This document shows positions 7,902 to 16,910 of a stretch of DNA of 64,000 nucleotides, piece after piece (position 1 is the stretch's first letter; every line of letters begins with the position of its first letter). The stretch comes from Methylobacterium hispanicum (lineage in GTDB: Bacteria > Pseudomonadota > Alphaproteobacteria > Rhizobiales > Beijerinckiaceae): contig NZ_BPQO01000001.1 of the NCBI RefSeq assembly GCF_022179285.1, positions 1-64,000 on the forward strand, written 5' to 3'. Below the pieces are notes generated by a model. It ran no database searches, was not told the origin of the DNA, and worked only from the letters and a program-made list of their open reading frames with translations. A program made the translations under genes and the position numbers.

Positions 7902-10565
7902 ATGAGGTCCCGCACCCGACATTCGGCCGGTGGCTTGGTCGGCGCGCTCGCACGGGCCGCGGTGCTGATCGCGGCGCTGGCGGCGTCCGCAGGGCTCGCC
8001 GCCGGGCCCACCGCCGCCCAGAGCTTCCTCGGCGCCGGCCCGGCCGAGCGCCTGACGGTGCCGCCGACCGGCGACGCCCTGCGTCCGCCGCCGCCGCCGC
8101 CCGCCGCGCCGGCCCGGCCCGCCGCGCCCGAGGCCGAGCGCCGGATCTCCCCGCAGGCGGCGATCGCGCCGGCCCGGCGCTTCCCGGCCGGCACGCGGGG
8201 CTACCGCCTGTCGGGCGAGGAGGCCTCGCTCGCCTTCCCGGTCTACCTCACCGAGGCCCAGGCCCGGGGGAGCGCGCGGCTGCGCGTCTCCTACATCTCG
8301 TCGATCTCGGTCGCGCCCGAATCCTCGGAACTCGTGGGCAGCGTCAACGGCCAGCGGGTCGGCTGGACCCGGATCCAGGCGCCGGGCGCCGTGAAGGTGG
8401 TCGAGTTCGTCCTGCCCGAGGGCCTGCTGAAGGCGGGCTACAACGCCGTCACCCTGGCGGCGAGCCAGCGCCACCGTGTCGATTGCTCGATCGAGGCCAC
8501 CTACGAGCTCTGGACTCAGATCGATCCCTCCCGCTCCGGCCTCGTGGTGCCGCCCGCGGGCGACCTCGACCTGAAGACGCTGGCAGCGCTGGAGCCCGAC
8601 GAGAGCGGGGCGCTGCCCGTGGGCGTCATCCTCGCCGAGAAGCCGAGCCTGGAGCGCCTGGAGCGGATGATCGGCGCCGTACAGGCAGTGGCCCTGGTCG
8701 GGCGCCTCGCGCGGCCCGCCGTCACGTTCGGCGCCCCGCTCAATGGGCGCACCGGCGTGAACCTCCTGGTCGGCACGGCGGCCGAGATCCGCGGCTACGA
8801 GGGCATCGAGGAGGTCGGACCGATCACCGGGCCGCGCCTCGCCCTGCTGCCGCAGCGGGGGAGCCGGGCGCCGGTCCTCGTGGTCACGGGCCCCGGCGGG
8901 GCGGACGTGCGCCAGGCCATCGCCACGCTCGCGGCATCGGGCCAAGCATCGGGCCAAACATCCGGCCAAGCATCGGGCCAGGGCGAAGAGGGCCCCGCCG
9001 GGACGCCGGCCGGCACGGACCTCACCACCCTCACCCGCGGCTATCCGATCCGCGGCGGCGAGGATCTGACGCTCGAGCGGCTGGGGGTGGCGACCCGCGA
9101 GTTCAGCGGCCGCCAGCTCCGGGTCGCCTTCGAGGTGCGCTTCCCGGCCGATTTCGTGCCGGCCGACTACGGCAAGGTGATGCTGCATCTGGCCGGCGGC
9201 TACGCGGCGGGGCTGGAACCGAGCGCCCAGATCGTGGTGGACATCAACGGCCGCAACGCGGCGAGCGTGGCGCTGCCCTACAGTCGCGGCGAGGTCTTCG
9301 ACGACAGCGCCATCCCGCTCCCCCTGAGCCTGTGGCGGCCGGGCCTGAACCGGGTCGAGATCAGCGCCCAGCTGCCGGCGCTGGCGGACCGGGCCTGCGA
9401 CACGCTGGCGCCCGCCATGAAGCGGGCCCGCTTCCTCTTCCTCGACCGGACGCGCCTCGTCGTGCCCGCCCTCGCCCGCGCGGTGCGCCAGCCCGATCTC
9501 GCCGCCGTGAAGGCCGGCGCCGTGCCCTTCCTGGCGCCGGGCGCCCGCCCGCGCCTCGTCCTGCCGACGCCCGACCGCGACTCGGCGGACGCCGCCGCGA
9601 CGCTCGTGGCCCGGCTCGCCATCGCGGCGGGCCGCGTCATCGACTTCGAGCTCGCCACCGACGAGCGGGCGGGCGGAGGGGCCGCAGGCGGCGGCGCGAG
9701 CCTCGTTGTCGCCCCGGTGCGCGCGCTCAACCCGGTGACGCTCCAGGCGGTCGGCCTCGATCCGGACCAGGTCCGGCGGATCTGGGAGGGCCGGGCCGAG
9801 ACCGTGGCCACGCCCGGCCCCTTCGGGACCGAGGGCGTGCTCACCCTCGACCGGCTGCGCCGCAACCTGCCGATGCGCTGCGCCCTGCCGCCCTCCGCGA
9901 CGCCCCTGCGCGTTGCCTCGGCGGCGCAACCCCCGGCGCCGCCCGCGCCCCAGCGTCCCGCCGGCCCCGCCGCCGCGCCGGCCGGGGGGGCGTCCGCCGC
10001 CCCCGCGGCGGTCCCGCCCGCCCCCGCCAGCGAGGCCGAGCTCATCGCCCGCTGGGACGAGTCCGTCCGCGGGACGAGCGTGCTGCCGGCCGTTCTGGCC
10101 GGGGCCTGGGACGGGCTCGTCCGGCACGCGGCTCAGGCGCGCGAGACGGTCTCCGGCTGGACCGACGGCGCGCCCAGCGAGGCCGTCCCGCTCAATCCCC
10201 GCGCCTCGCTGATCGTGGCGGAGGGCGGCGCCCGCTTCGACGAGACCACCGTGCTGGTCACCGCCCCGAACCCCTCGATGCTCAAGGCCTCGGTCTCCTG
10301 CCTGGTCGATCCCGTGGTCTGGACGCGCCTCGTCGGCCAGGCGGCCTTCCTGGACGCCTCCGACGGCAACCTCAGCATCGTCGAGCCCAGGAGCGTCGGG
10401 CTGATCGAGACGCAGCCGCGCAGCCTCGCCAACCTCCGGCTGGTCTCGGCCGCGTGGCTCTCGCTCAATCCCGGGATCTACGTCGGCATGACGCTGCTGA
10501 TGGCCCTCTGCCTCGGCCTCGCCACGACGGCCCTGGTGCGCCAGCTCGGCCGGAGGAACACGTGA
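7902..10565 (+). CDS. bcsB: Cellulose synthase periplasmic subunit BcsB
   Basis: BcsB guides the nascent glucan through the periplasm and is required for BcsA activity. The product is about 887 residues with a long N-terminal signal region ending near PTAAQS, two carbohydrate-binding/flavodoxin-like halves, and one C-terminal membrane helix (GIYVGMTLLMALCLGLATTA) that anchors it next to BcsA. Motifs include the paired FEVRFPADF and NGRNAA strands typical of the family. A four-copy 12-base tandem repeat (8934-8981) adds the SGQ-rich linker near residue 345-360, and a second Pro/Ala-rich linker lies near residue 670-700. Both probably separate domains. It starts 7 bases after bcsA and its stop overlaps the next start by GTGA, which suggests translational coupling. 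Confidence 0.95.
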   Translation: MRSRTRHSAGGLVGALARAAVLIAALAASAGLAAGPTAAQSFLGAGPAERLTVPPTGDALRPPPPPPAAPARPAAPEAERRISPQAAIAPARRFPAGTRGYRLSGEEASLAFPVYLTEAQARGSARLRVSYISSISVAPESSELVGSVNGQRVGWTRIQAPGAVKVVEFVLPEGLLKAGYNAVTLAASQRHRVDCSIEATYELWTQIDPSRSGLVVPPAGDLDLKTLAALEPDESGALPVGVILAEKPSLERLERMIGAVQAVALVGRLARPAVTFGAPLNGRTGVNLLVGTAAEIRGYEGIEEVGPITGPRLALLPQRGSRAPVLVVTGPGGADVRQAIATLAASGQASGQTSGQASGQGEEGPAGTPAGTDLTTLTRGYPIRGGEDLTLERLGVATREFSGRQLRVAFEVRFPADFVPADYGKVMLHLAGGYAAGLEPSAQIVVDINGRNAASVALPYSRGEVFDDSAIPLPLSLWRPGLNRVEISAQLPALADRACDTLAPAMKRARFLFLDRTRLVVPALARAVRQPDLAAVKAGAVPFLAPGARPRLVLPTPDRDSADAAATLVARLAIAAGRVIDFELATDERAGGGAAGGGASLVVAPVRALNPVTLQAVGLDPDQVRRIWEGRAETVATPGPFGTEGVLTLDRLRRNLPMRCALPPSATPLRVASAAQPPAPPAPQRPAGPAAAPAGGASAAPAAVPPAPASEAELIARWDESVRGTSVLPAVLAGAWDGLVRHAAQARETVSGWTDGAPSEAVPLNPRASLIVAEGGARFDETTVLVTAPNPSMLKASVSCLVDPVVWTRLVGQAAFLDASDGNLSIVEPRSVGLIETQPRSLANLRLVSAAWLSLNPGIYVGMTLLMALCLGLATTALVRQLGRRNT
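8934..8981 (+). repeat. Four tandem 12-base units inside bcsB
   Basis: Unit GCATCGGGCCAA is present four times (8934-8945, 8946-8957, 8958-8969, 8970-8981), the third and fourth with small changes. It encodes repeats of Ala/Thr-Ser-Gly-Gln. Copy-number change would keep the frame, so it would alter linker length rather than switch the gene off. Confidence 0.9.
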
Positions 10566-11746
10566 GCCTCGCCACGCGCGCGCGCGCCGCCCTCCTCGCG
10601 GCTCTCCTCCTCGCGGCGCTCCCGGCGGGCGCCCCCGCGCGGGCTCAGGACGCCCAGCAGGGCGAGGCCGTCACCGTGCCGCCCGCCACCGCCGTGCCGG
10701 GCGCCCCCCAGCCCGCGGCCCCGAGCCGCCCTGCGTCGGGTCCGGCGCTGGCCGGCAGCCTCGGCGACGATCCCGGCTGGCGCGCCTACCGGGCCCGATT
10801 CGTGACCGAGCGCGGCCGCATCGTCGACACCGCCAACGGGCTGATCAGCCACAGCGAGGGCCAGGGCTACGGCCTGCTGCTCGCCGTGGCGGCGGGCGAC
10901 CGCGCCGCCTTCGAGCGGATCTGGGGCTGGACCCGCGCCAACCTGATGGTGCGCACCGACGAGCTGATCGCCTGGCGCTGGACCCCCGACCAGCGCCCCG
11001 CTGTCTCCGACATGAACAACGCCACCGACGGCGACATCCTCGTCGCCTGGGCGCTCACCGAGGCGGCGGAGGCCTGGGGCGAGCCGTCCTACCGCACGGC
11101 CGCGCGCCGCATCGCCGTCGAGTTCGGCCGCAAGACCATCCTGTTCAAGGACCCGCACGGGCCGCTGCTTCTGCCGGCCGTCTCCGGCTTCTCCGCGCGC
11201 GAGCGCGCGGACGGGCCCCTCGTCAACCTGTCCTACTGGGTCTTCCCCGCCCTGCAGCGGCTCGCGATCGTGGCGCCGGAATACGACTGGGCGGCGCTGA
11301 TCCGCAGCGGCGTCGCGGTGCTGCGCGGGTCGCGCTTCGGTCCCGCGAGCCTGCCGACCGAGTGGATCTCGGCCAAGGAGGAGAGCCTGCGCCCGGCCGA
11401 CGGCTTCCCACCGCTGTTCTCGTACAACGCGGTGCGCGTGCCGCTCTACCTCGCCTGGGCCGGCGTCGGGCGCCCGGAGGACTACGCGCCGTTCCAGGCG
11501 CTCTGGGGCGGCATCGACCGCGAGCGCCTGCCGATCGTCGACACCCGGGACGGCCGGCCCGTGGAGTGGCTGAGCGAACCGGGCTACACGGCGCTGCCGG
11601 CCCTCGTCGCCTGCGCGCGCGACGGCACGCCCATCCCCGAATCCCTGCGCACGGTGCAGGACAACCAGAACTACTATCCGACGACCCTCCACCTGCTCGC
11701 GCTGACCGCGGCCCGGATGCGCTACCCGTCATGCCTCAGATCGTGA
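10562..11746 (+). CDS. bcsZ: Endo-1,4-beta-glucanase BcsZ (glycoside hydrolase family 8)
   Basis: Periplasmic endoglucanase that trims cellulose during export. The product is about 394 residues: a signal peptide ending near PARAQD, a short Pro/Ala linker, then the family 8 catalytic fold. The likely acid is Glu99 in HSEGQGYG and an active-site acid is in NNATDGD (Asp156 or Asp158); both stretches are highly conserved in BcsZ. Length is close to the usual 340-400 residues. It begins with a GTG that overlaps the bcsB stop (GTGA), and its last 16 bases overlap the next gene, so the operon is read as one unit. The position between bcsB and the TPR gene is the standard one for bcsZ. Confidence 0.94.
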   Translation: MSLATRARAALLAALLLAALPAGAPARAQDAQQGEAVTVPPATAVPGAPQPAAPSRPASGPALAGSLGDDPGWRAYRARFVTERGRIVDTANGLISHSEGQGYGLLLAVAAGDRAAFERIWGWTRANLMVRTDELIAWRWTPDQRPAVSDMNNATDGDILVAWALTEAAEAWGEPSYRTAARRIAVEFGRKTILFKDPHGPLLLPAVSGFSARERADGPLVNLSYWVFPALQRLAIVAPEYDWAALIRSGVAVLRGSRFGPASLPTEWISAKEESLRPADGFPPLFSYNAVRVPLYLAWAGVGRPEDYAPFQALWGGIDRERLPIVDTRDGRPVEWLSEPGYTALPALVACARDGTPIPESLRTVQDNQNYYPTTLHLLALTAARMRYPSCLRS

Positions 11747-13764
11747 CCCCGCGGGCCGGCCTCGCCCTCGCGCTCCTGCTCGCCGGGGCGGCGCCCGCCG
11801 CCGCCCAGGGAGGCTCCTCCGGCAGCAGCTCCGGCAATCCCGCCGACAATCCGGCCGGCGGGGCGGCGGCCCCGCGGGTGGTCTACGGCGACGGCGCCCG
11901 CGCGCCCGCGATCCTGGTCGATCCCGAGACCTCGACGACCCCCGGCATGGTCGACGAGAGCGCGCTGCGCTACTACGCCTCGCAGAAGCAGACCGCCCGC
12001 ATGAAGGCGGAGATCGCCCGGCTGCGGCGGCTCTACCCGGGCTGGAGCGAGCCCGCCGACCTCGACAGCCTCCAGCCGAGCCCGCCCGAGGAGGCCCCGC
12101 TCTGGGACCTCTTCACCGCGGGCCGCTTCCAGGATCTGCGCGCCGCGATCGACGCGCGCCGCTCGGTCGATCCGGCCTGGCAGCCCTCGGAGGAACTGGC
12201 GCGCAAGCTGCGCCGGGCCGAGTTCCGCAGCAGCGTCCGGGCGGCGGGGAAGAACCCGGAGGCGGTCGTGGCCCTCTACCGCGCCGACCCGAGCGCCCTC
12301 GACCCCGCCGACGTCGAGAGCATCTGGACGATCGCGGACGCGCTGGCCGCGACCGGCGCCGCCGAGGACGCGTTCAACCTCTACAAGTCCGTGCTCGACG
12401 GCAGCGGCGACGCCGGCGCGCGCCTCGCCACGATCCAGAAGGCCATGGCCCACATCAAGATGGACCAGGCCGAACGCCTGATCGCCATGGGTCGCCAGGA
12501 CCCGGGTCGCCAGGACCCGGGGCGTCAGGATCCGGGGCGTCAGGGCGCCGAGGGCGGTTCCGAGTTCGACGCGATCCGCCTCGACATCACCCGGGCGCGC
12601 ATCGCGGCCTTCCTGCACGACGAGCCGGCCCAGACCCCTTCGGTGGCCGACCTCACCGCCTTCCAAGCCTATGCCCGCAAGAGCGGCGACCCGAGCCAGA
12701 CGGGGCTGCTCGGCTGGTACGCCTACAAGCGCCGCCAGTTCCGCGAGGCGCTCGAATGGTTCAAGCAGGCCATCGCCCGCGGGGGCGACGCGATGGTGGC
12801 GCACGGCCTCGCCCACACCCTGCGGGAACTCAACATGATGCGCGAGGCCGAGGAGGTCGCCTACGCGTGGCGCGACCGCTTCGTCGGCAACGAGCTGCTG
12901 TTCATCGACATCCTCGAGCGCAAGCTGACGCTCGCCAACCCGCCCTTCATCGAGCCCGCCCGGATCGAGCGCTACGCGAAGGTGGTGAACGCGACCGCCT
13001 CCGGCGAGGGCGCGCAGGGGCTGGCGTGGTACGCCTACAATTCCTGCCAGTTCGACGCGGCGCTGGAGTGGTTTCAGCGCGCCGTCGCGTGGCTGCCGGG
13101 CGAGAGCACGGTGTTCGGCTACGCGCTCACCCTGCAGCGGCTGAAGCGGCAGCGGCCCTATCTGGAGGTGGTCAACCGCTACGACGGGCTGTTCCCGAAG
13201 GTGGTCGAGATGCTGTTCCGCGAGGATACGGGCGGACCGCCCCTGCCCTGCGCGAACCAGCCGCCGCCGGCCCCGGCCGGTCGGGGCGCCGCGCGGCCGG
13301 AGCCGCCGAGGCCCGACCCGCAGGCCTCCTACGGCCGCGTGCCGCGGCCCGACGCGGGCGGACGGGGCGAGGCGGTGCCGCCGGCCGTGCAGCGCAACGA
13401 GTTCCCGCTCGCCGTGCCCCTCGACAACCCGCTGCGCTATCCGCCGGCCTCGGTGCAGCGCGCGCTCGCCGAGGCGCCCGCGCCCGGAACCTACGCCCGT
13501 GAGCCGGCCACGCAGAGCCCGCCCCTGGTGGCGCGCCGCGTGCCGGGCGCGGGCACGATGCCCTACGAGCGCTACGGCTACACCCTGCTGCGCGGCTACA
13601 ACGGCCTCGACAAGCCGGAGACCCTGGGCCCGCCGCCGCAGGGCACCCTCTGGCAGGACCAGCAGGCCGAGCGCGGCCGCAACGCCGCCGAGGGCGACCG
13701 CTTCTCGGTGCCGGGCCGCGCCGCCTCCGAGCGCTCGGCCGCGAACGACAAGGGCTATCCGTGA
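11731..13764 (+). CDS. Exported TPR protein of the cellulose operon (BcsC-position)
   Basis: About 677 residues with a signal peptide ending near PAAAQG. Several helical TPR-type repeats follow, for example around AEDAFNLYKSVLDG, REALEWFKQAIARG and DAALEWFQRAVAWL. The C-terminal third is Pro/Arg-rich and apparently disordered. It occupies the place of bcsC, whose TPR part binds exiting glucan in the periplasm, but it is far shorter than the usual 1100-1300 residues and I see no terminal outer-membrane beta-barrel. It is therefore a TPR scaffold rather than a complete export porin. A 15-base tandem repeat encodes GRQDP units near residue 254. It starts with ATG inside the end of bcsZ, and its stop overlaps the following gene by GTGA. 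Confidence 0.75.
   Translation: MPQIVTPRAGLALALLLAGAAPAAAQGGSSGSSSGNPADNPAGGAAAPRVVYGDGARAPAILVDPETSTTPGMVDESALRYYASQKQTARMKAEIARLRRLYPGWSEPADLDSLQPSPPEEAPLWDLFTAGRFQDLRAAIDARRSVDPAWQPSEELARKLRRAEFRSSVRAAGKNPEAVVALYRADPSALDPADVESIWTIADALAATGAAEDAFNLYKSVLDGSGDAGARLATIQKAMAHIKMDQAERLIAMGRQDPGRQDPGRQDPGRQGAEGGSEFDAIRLDITRARIAAFLHDEPAQTPSVADLTAFQAYARKSGDPSQTGLLGWYAYKRRQFREALEWFKQAIARGGDAMVAHGLAHTLRELNMMREAEEVAYAWRDRFVGNELLFIDILERKLTLANPPFIEPARIERYAKVVNATASGEGAQGLAWYAYNSCQFDAALEWFQRAVAWLPGESTVFGYALTLQRLKRQRPYLEVVNRYDGLFPKVVEMLFREDTGGPPLPCANQPPPAPAGRGAARPEPPRPDPQASYGRVPRPDAGGRGEAVPPAVQRNEFPLAVPLDNPLRYPPASVQRALAEAPAPGTYAREPATQSPPLVARRVPGAGTMPYERYGYTLLRGYNGLDKPETLGPPPQGTLWQDQQAERGRNAAEGDRFSVPGRAASERSAANDKGYP
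12490..12549 (+). repeat. Tandem 15-base units inside the cellulose TPR gene
   Basis: The unit GGTCGCCAGGACCCG occurs three times (12490-12534, the third with synonymous changes), followed by a partial fourth copy. It encodes Gly-Arg-Gln-Asp-Pro repeats between two TPR segments. The unit length keeps the frame. Silent differences between copies show the array is not brand new. Confidence 0.85.
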
Positions 13765-14807
13765 GACCAGGCCTCCGCGCGCTCGCCCTCGCGGCCGCCC
13801 TCGCCCTCGCGGCCGCCGCGGCCTGGCCCGCCGCGGCCCAGCCCGCGCCGGTCCTGCGCCTGCCCGGCGCCGGCCCGGTCGAGGCGGTGATCGAGACGCG
13901 CCTGCGCGACGGCTTCGACCAGCGCATCCGGTACGAAGGCGGCGATGGGCGCAACCACGCCGAGATCGCGCTGCGCAACGAGACCGGCGACCTCCTGCTG
14001 GCCTTCCCGCCCCGGCTCGCCAAGCCGAGCGAGTTCGGCATCGCGGGCGAGATCGCGGTGCGCTTCCCCGGCCAGGTCCTGCGCGTGCAGGCCGCGCCGC
14101 GCCGGAACGTCTACGGCCCGGTCGGCATCGCGCTCGGGGCCGACTGCCTCTACGCGTGGCAATGGTTCGAGCGGCCGGCCGTCGGCGCCCGCGCGGCGGG
14201 CAACGGGCTGTTCGGCCCGCTCTCCGCCGCGACCGCGGGGCGGCGCGCGCTCTCGCTGCGGATCCGCCTCTGCCGCACGGCCGAGGCCAGCCTGGCCGAC
14301 CTCGTCGCCGCCGTCGAGCACATGACCATCGCGCTGCCGGGCGCCACGGGCCTCGCCGGCCCGGCCCCGCTCGCCGCCCGGCCGCCGGCGGCCCGCACCC
14401 ACCGGCGCAAGCCCCGCCCCGCGCAGGCGGCGCGGCCCGCACCGGCCCGGCCGGCGCCCGAGGCGCGGCCGCAGCCCGAGCCGCGCCAGGAAGCCGCCCC
14501 CGCGCCGGCCCCGCCGCCCGCCGCCCGCCAGCAATCCGCGCCGCTGGTGCCGCCGCCCCCGCAGCCGACGCCCGGCGATGCCGGCCGCCGCTACCTCGCC
14601 CCGACCGCGCCCGAGACCCAGGCCCCGGCCGCCCAGCCCGCGCCCGGCCAGCCCGCACCGGCCCCGGGCACGCAGCGCTACATCACCGAACCGCCGCGCT
14701 CGCCCGAGATGCCGAGCCCCGCCCCCGGCCGCGGCACGGGCGAGAGCCTGTCGCGCGACCTCCCCTCGGAAGCCTACCGCCCGCCCCCGGAGCGCGGGGG
14801 ACGCTGA
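13761..14807 (+). CDS. Cellulose biosynthesis accessory protein, BcsN-like
   Basis: About 348 residues. A signal peptide (cleavage near AAAQP) precedes a globular domain of roughly 180 residues, and the last 150 residues are Pro/Ala-rich and probably disordered. The segment NVYGPVGIALGADCLYAWQW resembles the GP-G...CLYxWQ signature I remember from the rhizobial BcsN family, a lipoprotein-like factor of unknown mechanism encoded with cellulose genes. Here no lipobox cysteine is visible, so the mature form may be soluble in the periplasm. The gene closes the cellulose operon and starts with a GTG overlapping the upstream stop. The assignment rests on operon position plus a short motif; a profile comparison would settle it. 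Confidence 0.6.
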   Translation: MRPGLRALALAAALALAAAAAWPAAAQPAPVLRLPGAGPVEAVIETRLRDGFDQRIRYEGGDGRNHAEIALRNETGDLLLAFPPRLAKPSEFGIAGEIAVRFPGQVLRVQAAPRRNVYGPVGIALGADCLYAWQWFERPAVGARAAGNGLFGPLSAATAGRRALSLRIRLCRTAEASLADLVAAVEHMTIALPGATGLAGPAPLAARPPAARTHRRKPRPAQAARPAPARPAPEARPQPEPRQEAAPAPAPPPAARQQSAPLVPPPPQPTPGDAGRRYLAPTAPETQAPAAQPAPGQPAPAPGTQRYITEPPRSPEMPSPAPGRGTGESLSRDLPSEAYRPPPERGGR

Positions 14808-14816
14808 GGCCGCCGG

Positions 14817-15494
14817 TCACGCCGCTCCCGCGACCGGCGCCGCGATCCCGAAGGTCTCGCAGACCGTGCGCCCGGCCGCGAGGCCGGCCTCCCACTCCGC
14901 CTCCCGGGCGAGCTTGGCCTCGGCGTCGCCGATGCGGGCGCGCACCGTGGCGGGCGAGAGCGCGACCAGCCCGTCGTCGTCGCCGATGACGAGGTCGCCC
15001 GGCGCGACGAGCCGCCCCCCGACGACGACCGCCGCGTTGACCGCCCCGCGCTCGGCGGAGGAGGGCCCGCGCGGCGTGACCGCCCGGGTGAAGACGGCGA
15101 GGTCGGGCCAGCCCGCCAGGATCGCGACGTCGCGGATCGCCCCGTCGCAGACGAGGCCCGCGCCGCCCCGGCGCCGCAGGTGGCCGCCGACGATCTCGCC
15201 GATCATCGCCGTCTCGGCGCGGCCGCCGGCCGCGATCACCAGCACGTCGCCCGGGCCGATCCGCTCGACGGCGTGCAGCACCGCGCCGAAATCCGGCGGC
15301 TCGCACAGCGCCGTCACCGCGCGGCCGAACAGGCGCGGCTGGCGCCCCGGCGGATTGAGCGGCCGGATCGCCGGGTCGATCTGGTCGGCCCCGCGGGCGA
15401 GGTCGGCGGCCACCGCGGCCGGCACCGCGCGCCAGCGCGCGAGCTCGTCCTCGCTCAGGGTGTCGGCGGGTGGGGCGTGAATCGTGACGGGCAT
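14817..15494 (-). CDS. RraA-like family protein (HMG/CHA aldolase fold)
   Basis: About 225 residues, cytoplasmic. The sequence carries the RraA-type core: GDVLVIAAGG, then IGEIVGGHLRRRG, then DGAIRDVAIL, where the Arg-Asp pair is the metal/substrate site in HMG aldolases of this fold. DGLVALSP follows near the end. Such proteins are either 4-hydroxy-4-methyl-2-oxoglutarate aldolases/oxaloacetate decarboxylases or, in enterobacteria, inhibitors of RNase E. The retained RD pair argues for an enzyme. It is divergent from a carrier of the major facilitator superfamily 96 bases away, which could import a related acid; that link is inferred. Start ATG 15494 was chosen as the first methionine of the conserved region. 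Confidence 0.75.
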   Translation of the reverse strand: MPVTIHAPPADTLSEDELARWRAVPAAVAADLARGADQIDPAIRPLNPPGRQPRLFGRAVTALCEPPDFGAVLHAVERIGPGDVLVIAAGGRAETAMIGEIVGGHLRRRGGAGLVCDGAIRDVAILAGWPDLAVFTRAVTPRGPSSAERGAVNAAVVVGGRLVAPGDLVIGDDDGLVALSPATVRARIGDAEAKLAREAEWEAGLAAGRTVCETFGIAAPVAGAA

Positions 15495-15590
15495 CGGATC
15501 TCCGCTTCGTCGAAGGCCAAGCTGCTGTAAGAGGGCGCACGGCCGGGCCTCGGGCGCCGGCCTCACGGCACGACGCGGGCGGACCATACC

Positions 15591-16907
15591 ATGACAGGCT
15601 CGGCCAACTCCCTGGACGCGGCCCTCGGACGGATCGGGACGGGCCGGTTCCAGGCCCGGCTCCTCGGGATCTTCGGCCTCGTCTGGGCGGCCGACGCGAT
15701 GCAGGTGCTGGCCATCGGCTTCGCGGCGCCGACGCTCGCGGCCTCCTTCGGCATCGCCGTGCCGCAGGCGATCCAGGTCGGCACTGCCTTCTTCCTCGGC
15801 ATGATGCTGGGCGCCTGGGGCTTCGGGCGCCTCGCCGACCGGGTCGGGCGGCGGGCGGTCCTGATCGGCACGGTGCTGGCGGACGCCGTCTTCGGCCTCG
15901 CCTCGGCGCTGGCGCCCGACTTCACGAGCCTGCTGGTGCTGCGCTTCCTCACCGGCGCCGCCGTCGGCGGGACCCTGCCGGTGGACTACGCCGCGATGGC
16001 CGAGTTCCTGCCGGTCGCCCGCCGCGGGCGCTGGCTCGTGCTGCTCGAGGCGTTCTGGGCGCTCGGCACGCTGGCGCTGGCGCTGGCGAGCTGGGCGGCG
16101 GCCGCGTGGGGCGGACCGGACGGTTGGCGCTGGATCTTCGCGGCCACCGCCCTGCCGGCGCTCGTCGGCGTCGCCCTGCGCTTCTGGGTGCCGGAATCGC
16201 CCTATTTCCTCTGGCGCCGGGGCCGGCTCGACGAGGCCGACCGGGTGCTCGCCCGGATGGCGGCGGCGAACGGGCGCTCGCACCAGGCGGGCACGCTCCG
16301 GCGCGAATCCGAGGCCGGCCCGCGCCCCCGGCTCCTCGCCCCGCCCCTGCGGCGGCCGTTCCTGCTGATCCTGACCGTGTGGCTCCTGGTCTCGATGGCC
16401 TATTACGGGCTGTTCGTCTGGCTGCCCGCCCAGCTCGCGGCCTCGGGGCTCGGCTTCCTGCACGCCCAGGGCTTCCTCGTTCTGGTGGCGCTCGCCCAGC
16501 TGCCCGGCTACGCGCTCGCGGCCTACGGAGTCGAGCGCTGGGGGCGGCGGCGCACGCTGATCGGCTTCCTGCTGGCGGCGGCCGCCGGCTGCTCGCTCTA
16601 CGTCGCGACCCGCGATCCCCTGGTGATCTCGGGCGCGACCCTGCTGATGAGCTTCGCCATGCTCGGCGCCTGGGGCGCGCTCTACGCCTTCACGCCGGAA
16701 CTCTTCCCCACCGCCGCCCGCGCCACCGGCATGGGTGCCGCCGGGGCGCTGGCGCGCGTCGGCGGGCTGCTCGCGCCCTCGGCGCTCGGGCTCGTGGTGG
16801 CGGTGAGCTTCGCGGCGGCGATCGGGCTGTTCGCGGTGCTCCTCGCGCTCGCCGCCCTCGCGGTCGCGGGGATCCGCGAGGAGACGCGCGGGCGGGTGCT
16901 GGACTGA
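15591..16907 (+). CDS. Major facilitator superfamily transporter
   Basis: About 438 residues with twelve predicted membrane helices. The loop 2-3 signature GRLADRVGRRAVLIG and the matching one after helix 8 (GVERWGRRRTLIG) mark the MFS family. PESPYFLWRRGR at the end of helix 6 is the pattern of the metabolite:proton symporter and sugar-porter related groups, which carry organic acids, aromatic acids or sugars. The substrate cannot be told from sequence. It is divergent from the RraA-like gene and convergent, with 3 bases between stops, with the carboxypeptidase gene. Start ATG 15591 leads into MTGSANSLDAALGRIG, typical of the short cytoplasmic N-terminus. Confidence 0.88.
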   Translation: MTGSANSLDAALGRIGTGRFQARLLGIFGLVWAADAMQVLAIGFAAPTLAASFGIAVPQAIQVGTAFFLGMMLGAWGFGRLADRVGRRAVLIGTVLADAVFGLASALAPDFTSLLVLRFLTGAAVGGTLPVDYAAMAEFLPVARRGRWLVLLEAFWALGTLALALASWAAAAWGGPDGWRWIFAATALPALVGVALRFWVPESPYFLWRRGRLDEADRVLARMAAANGRSHQAGTLRRESEAGPRPRLLAPPLRRPFLLILTVWLLVSMAYYGLFVWLPAQLAASGLGFLHAQGFLVLVALAQLPGYALAAYGVERWGRRRTLIGFLLAAAAGCSLYVATRDPLVISGATLLMSFAMLGAWGALYAFTPELFPTAARATGMGAAGALARVGGLLAPSALGLVVAVSFAAAIGLFAVLLALAALAVAGIREETRGRVLD

Positions 16908-16910
16908 GAC

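Noticed and set aside
7563..10127. Long minus-strand open frame opposite bcsA and bcsB
   Set aside because: No motif and low-complexity product; it covers the end of one clear gene and most of another in antisense.
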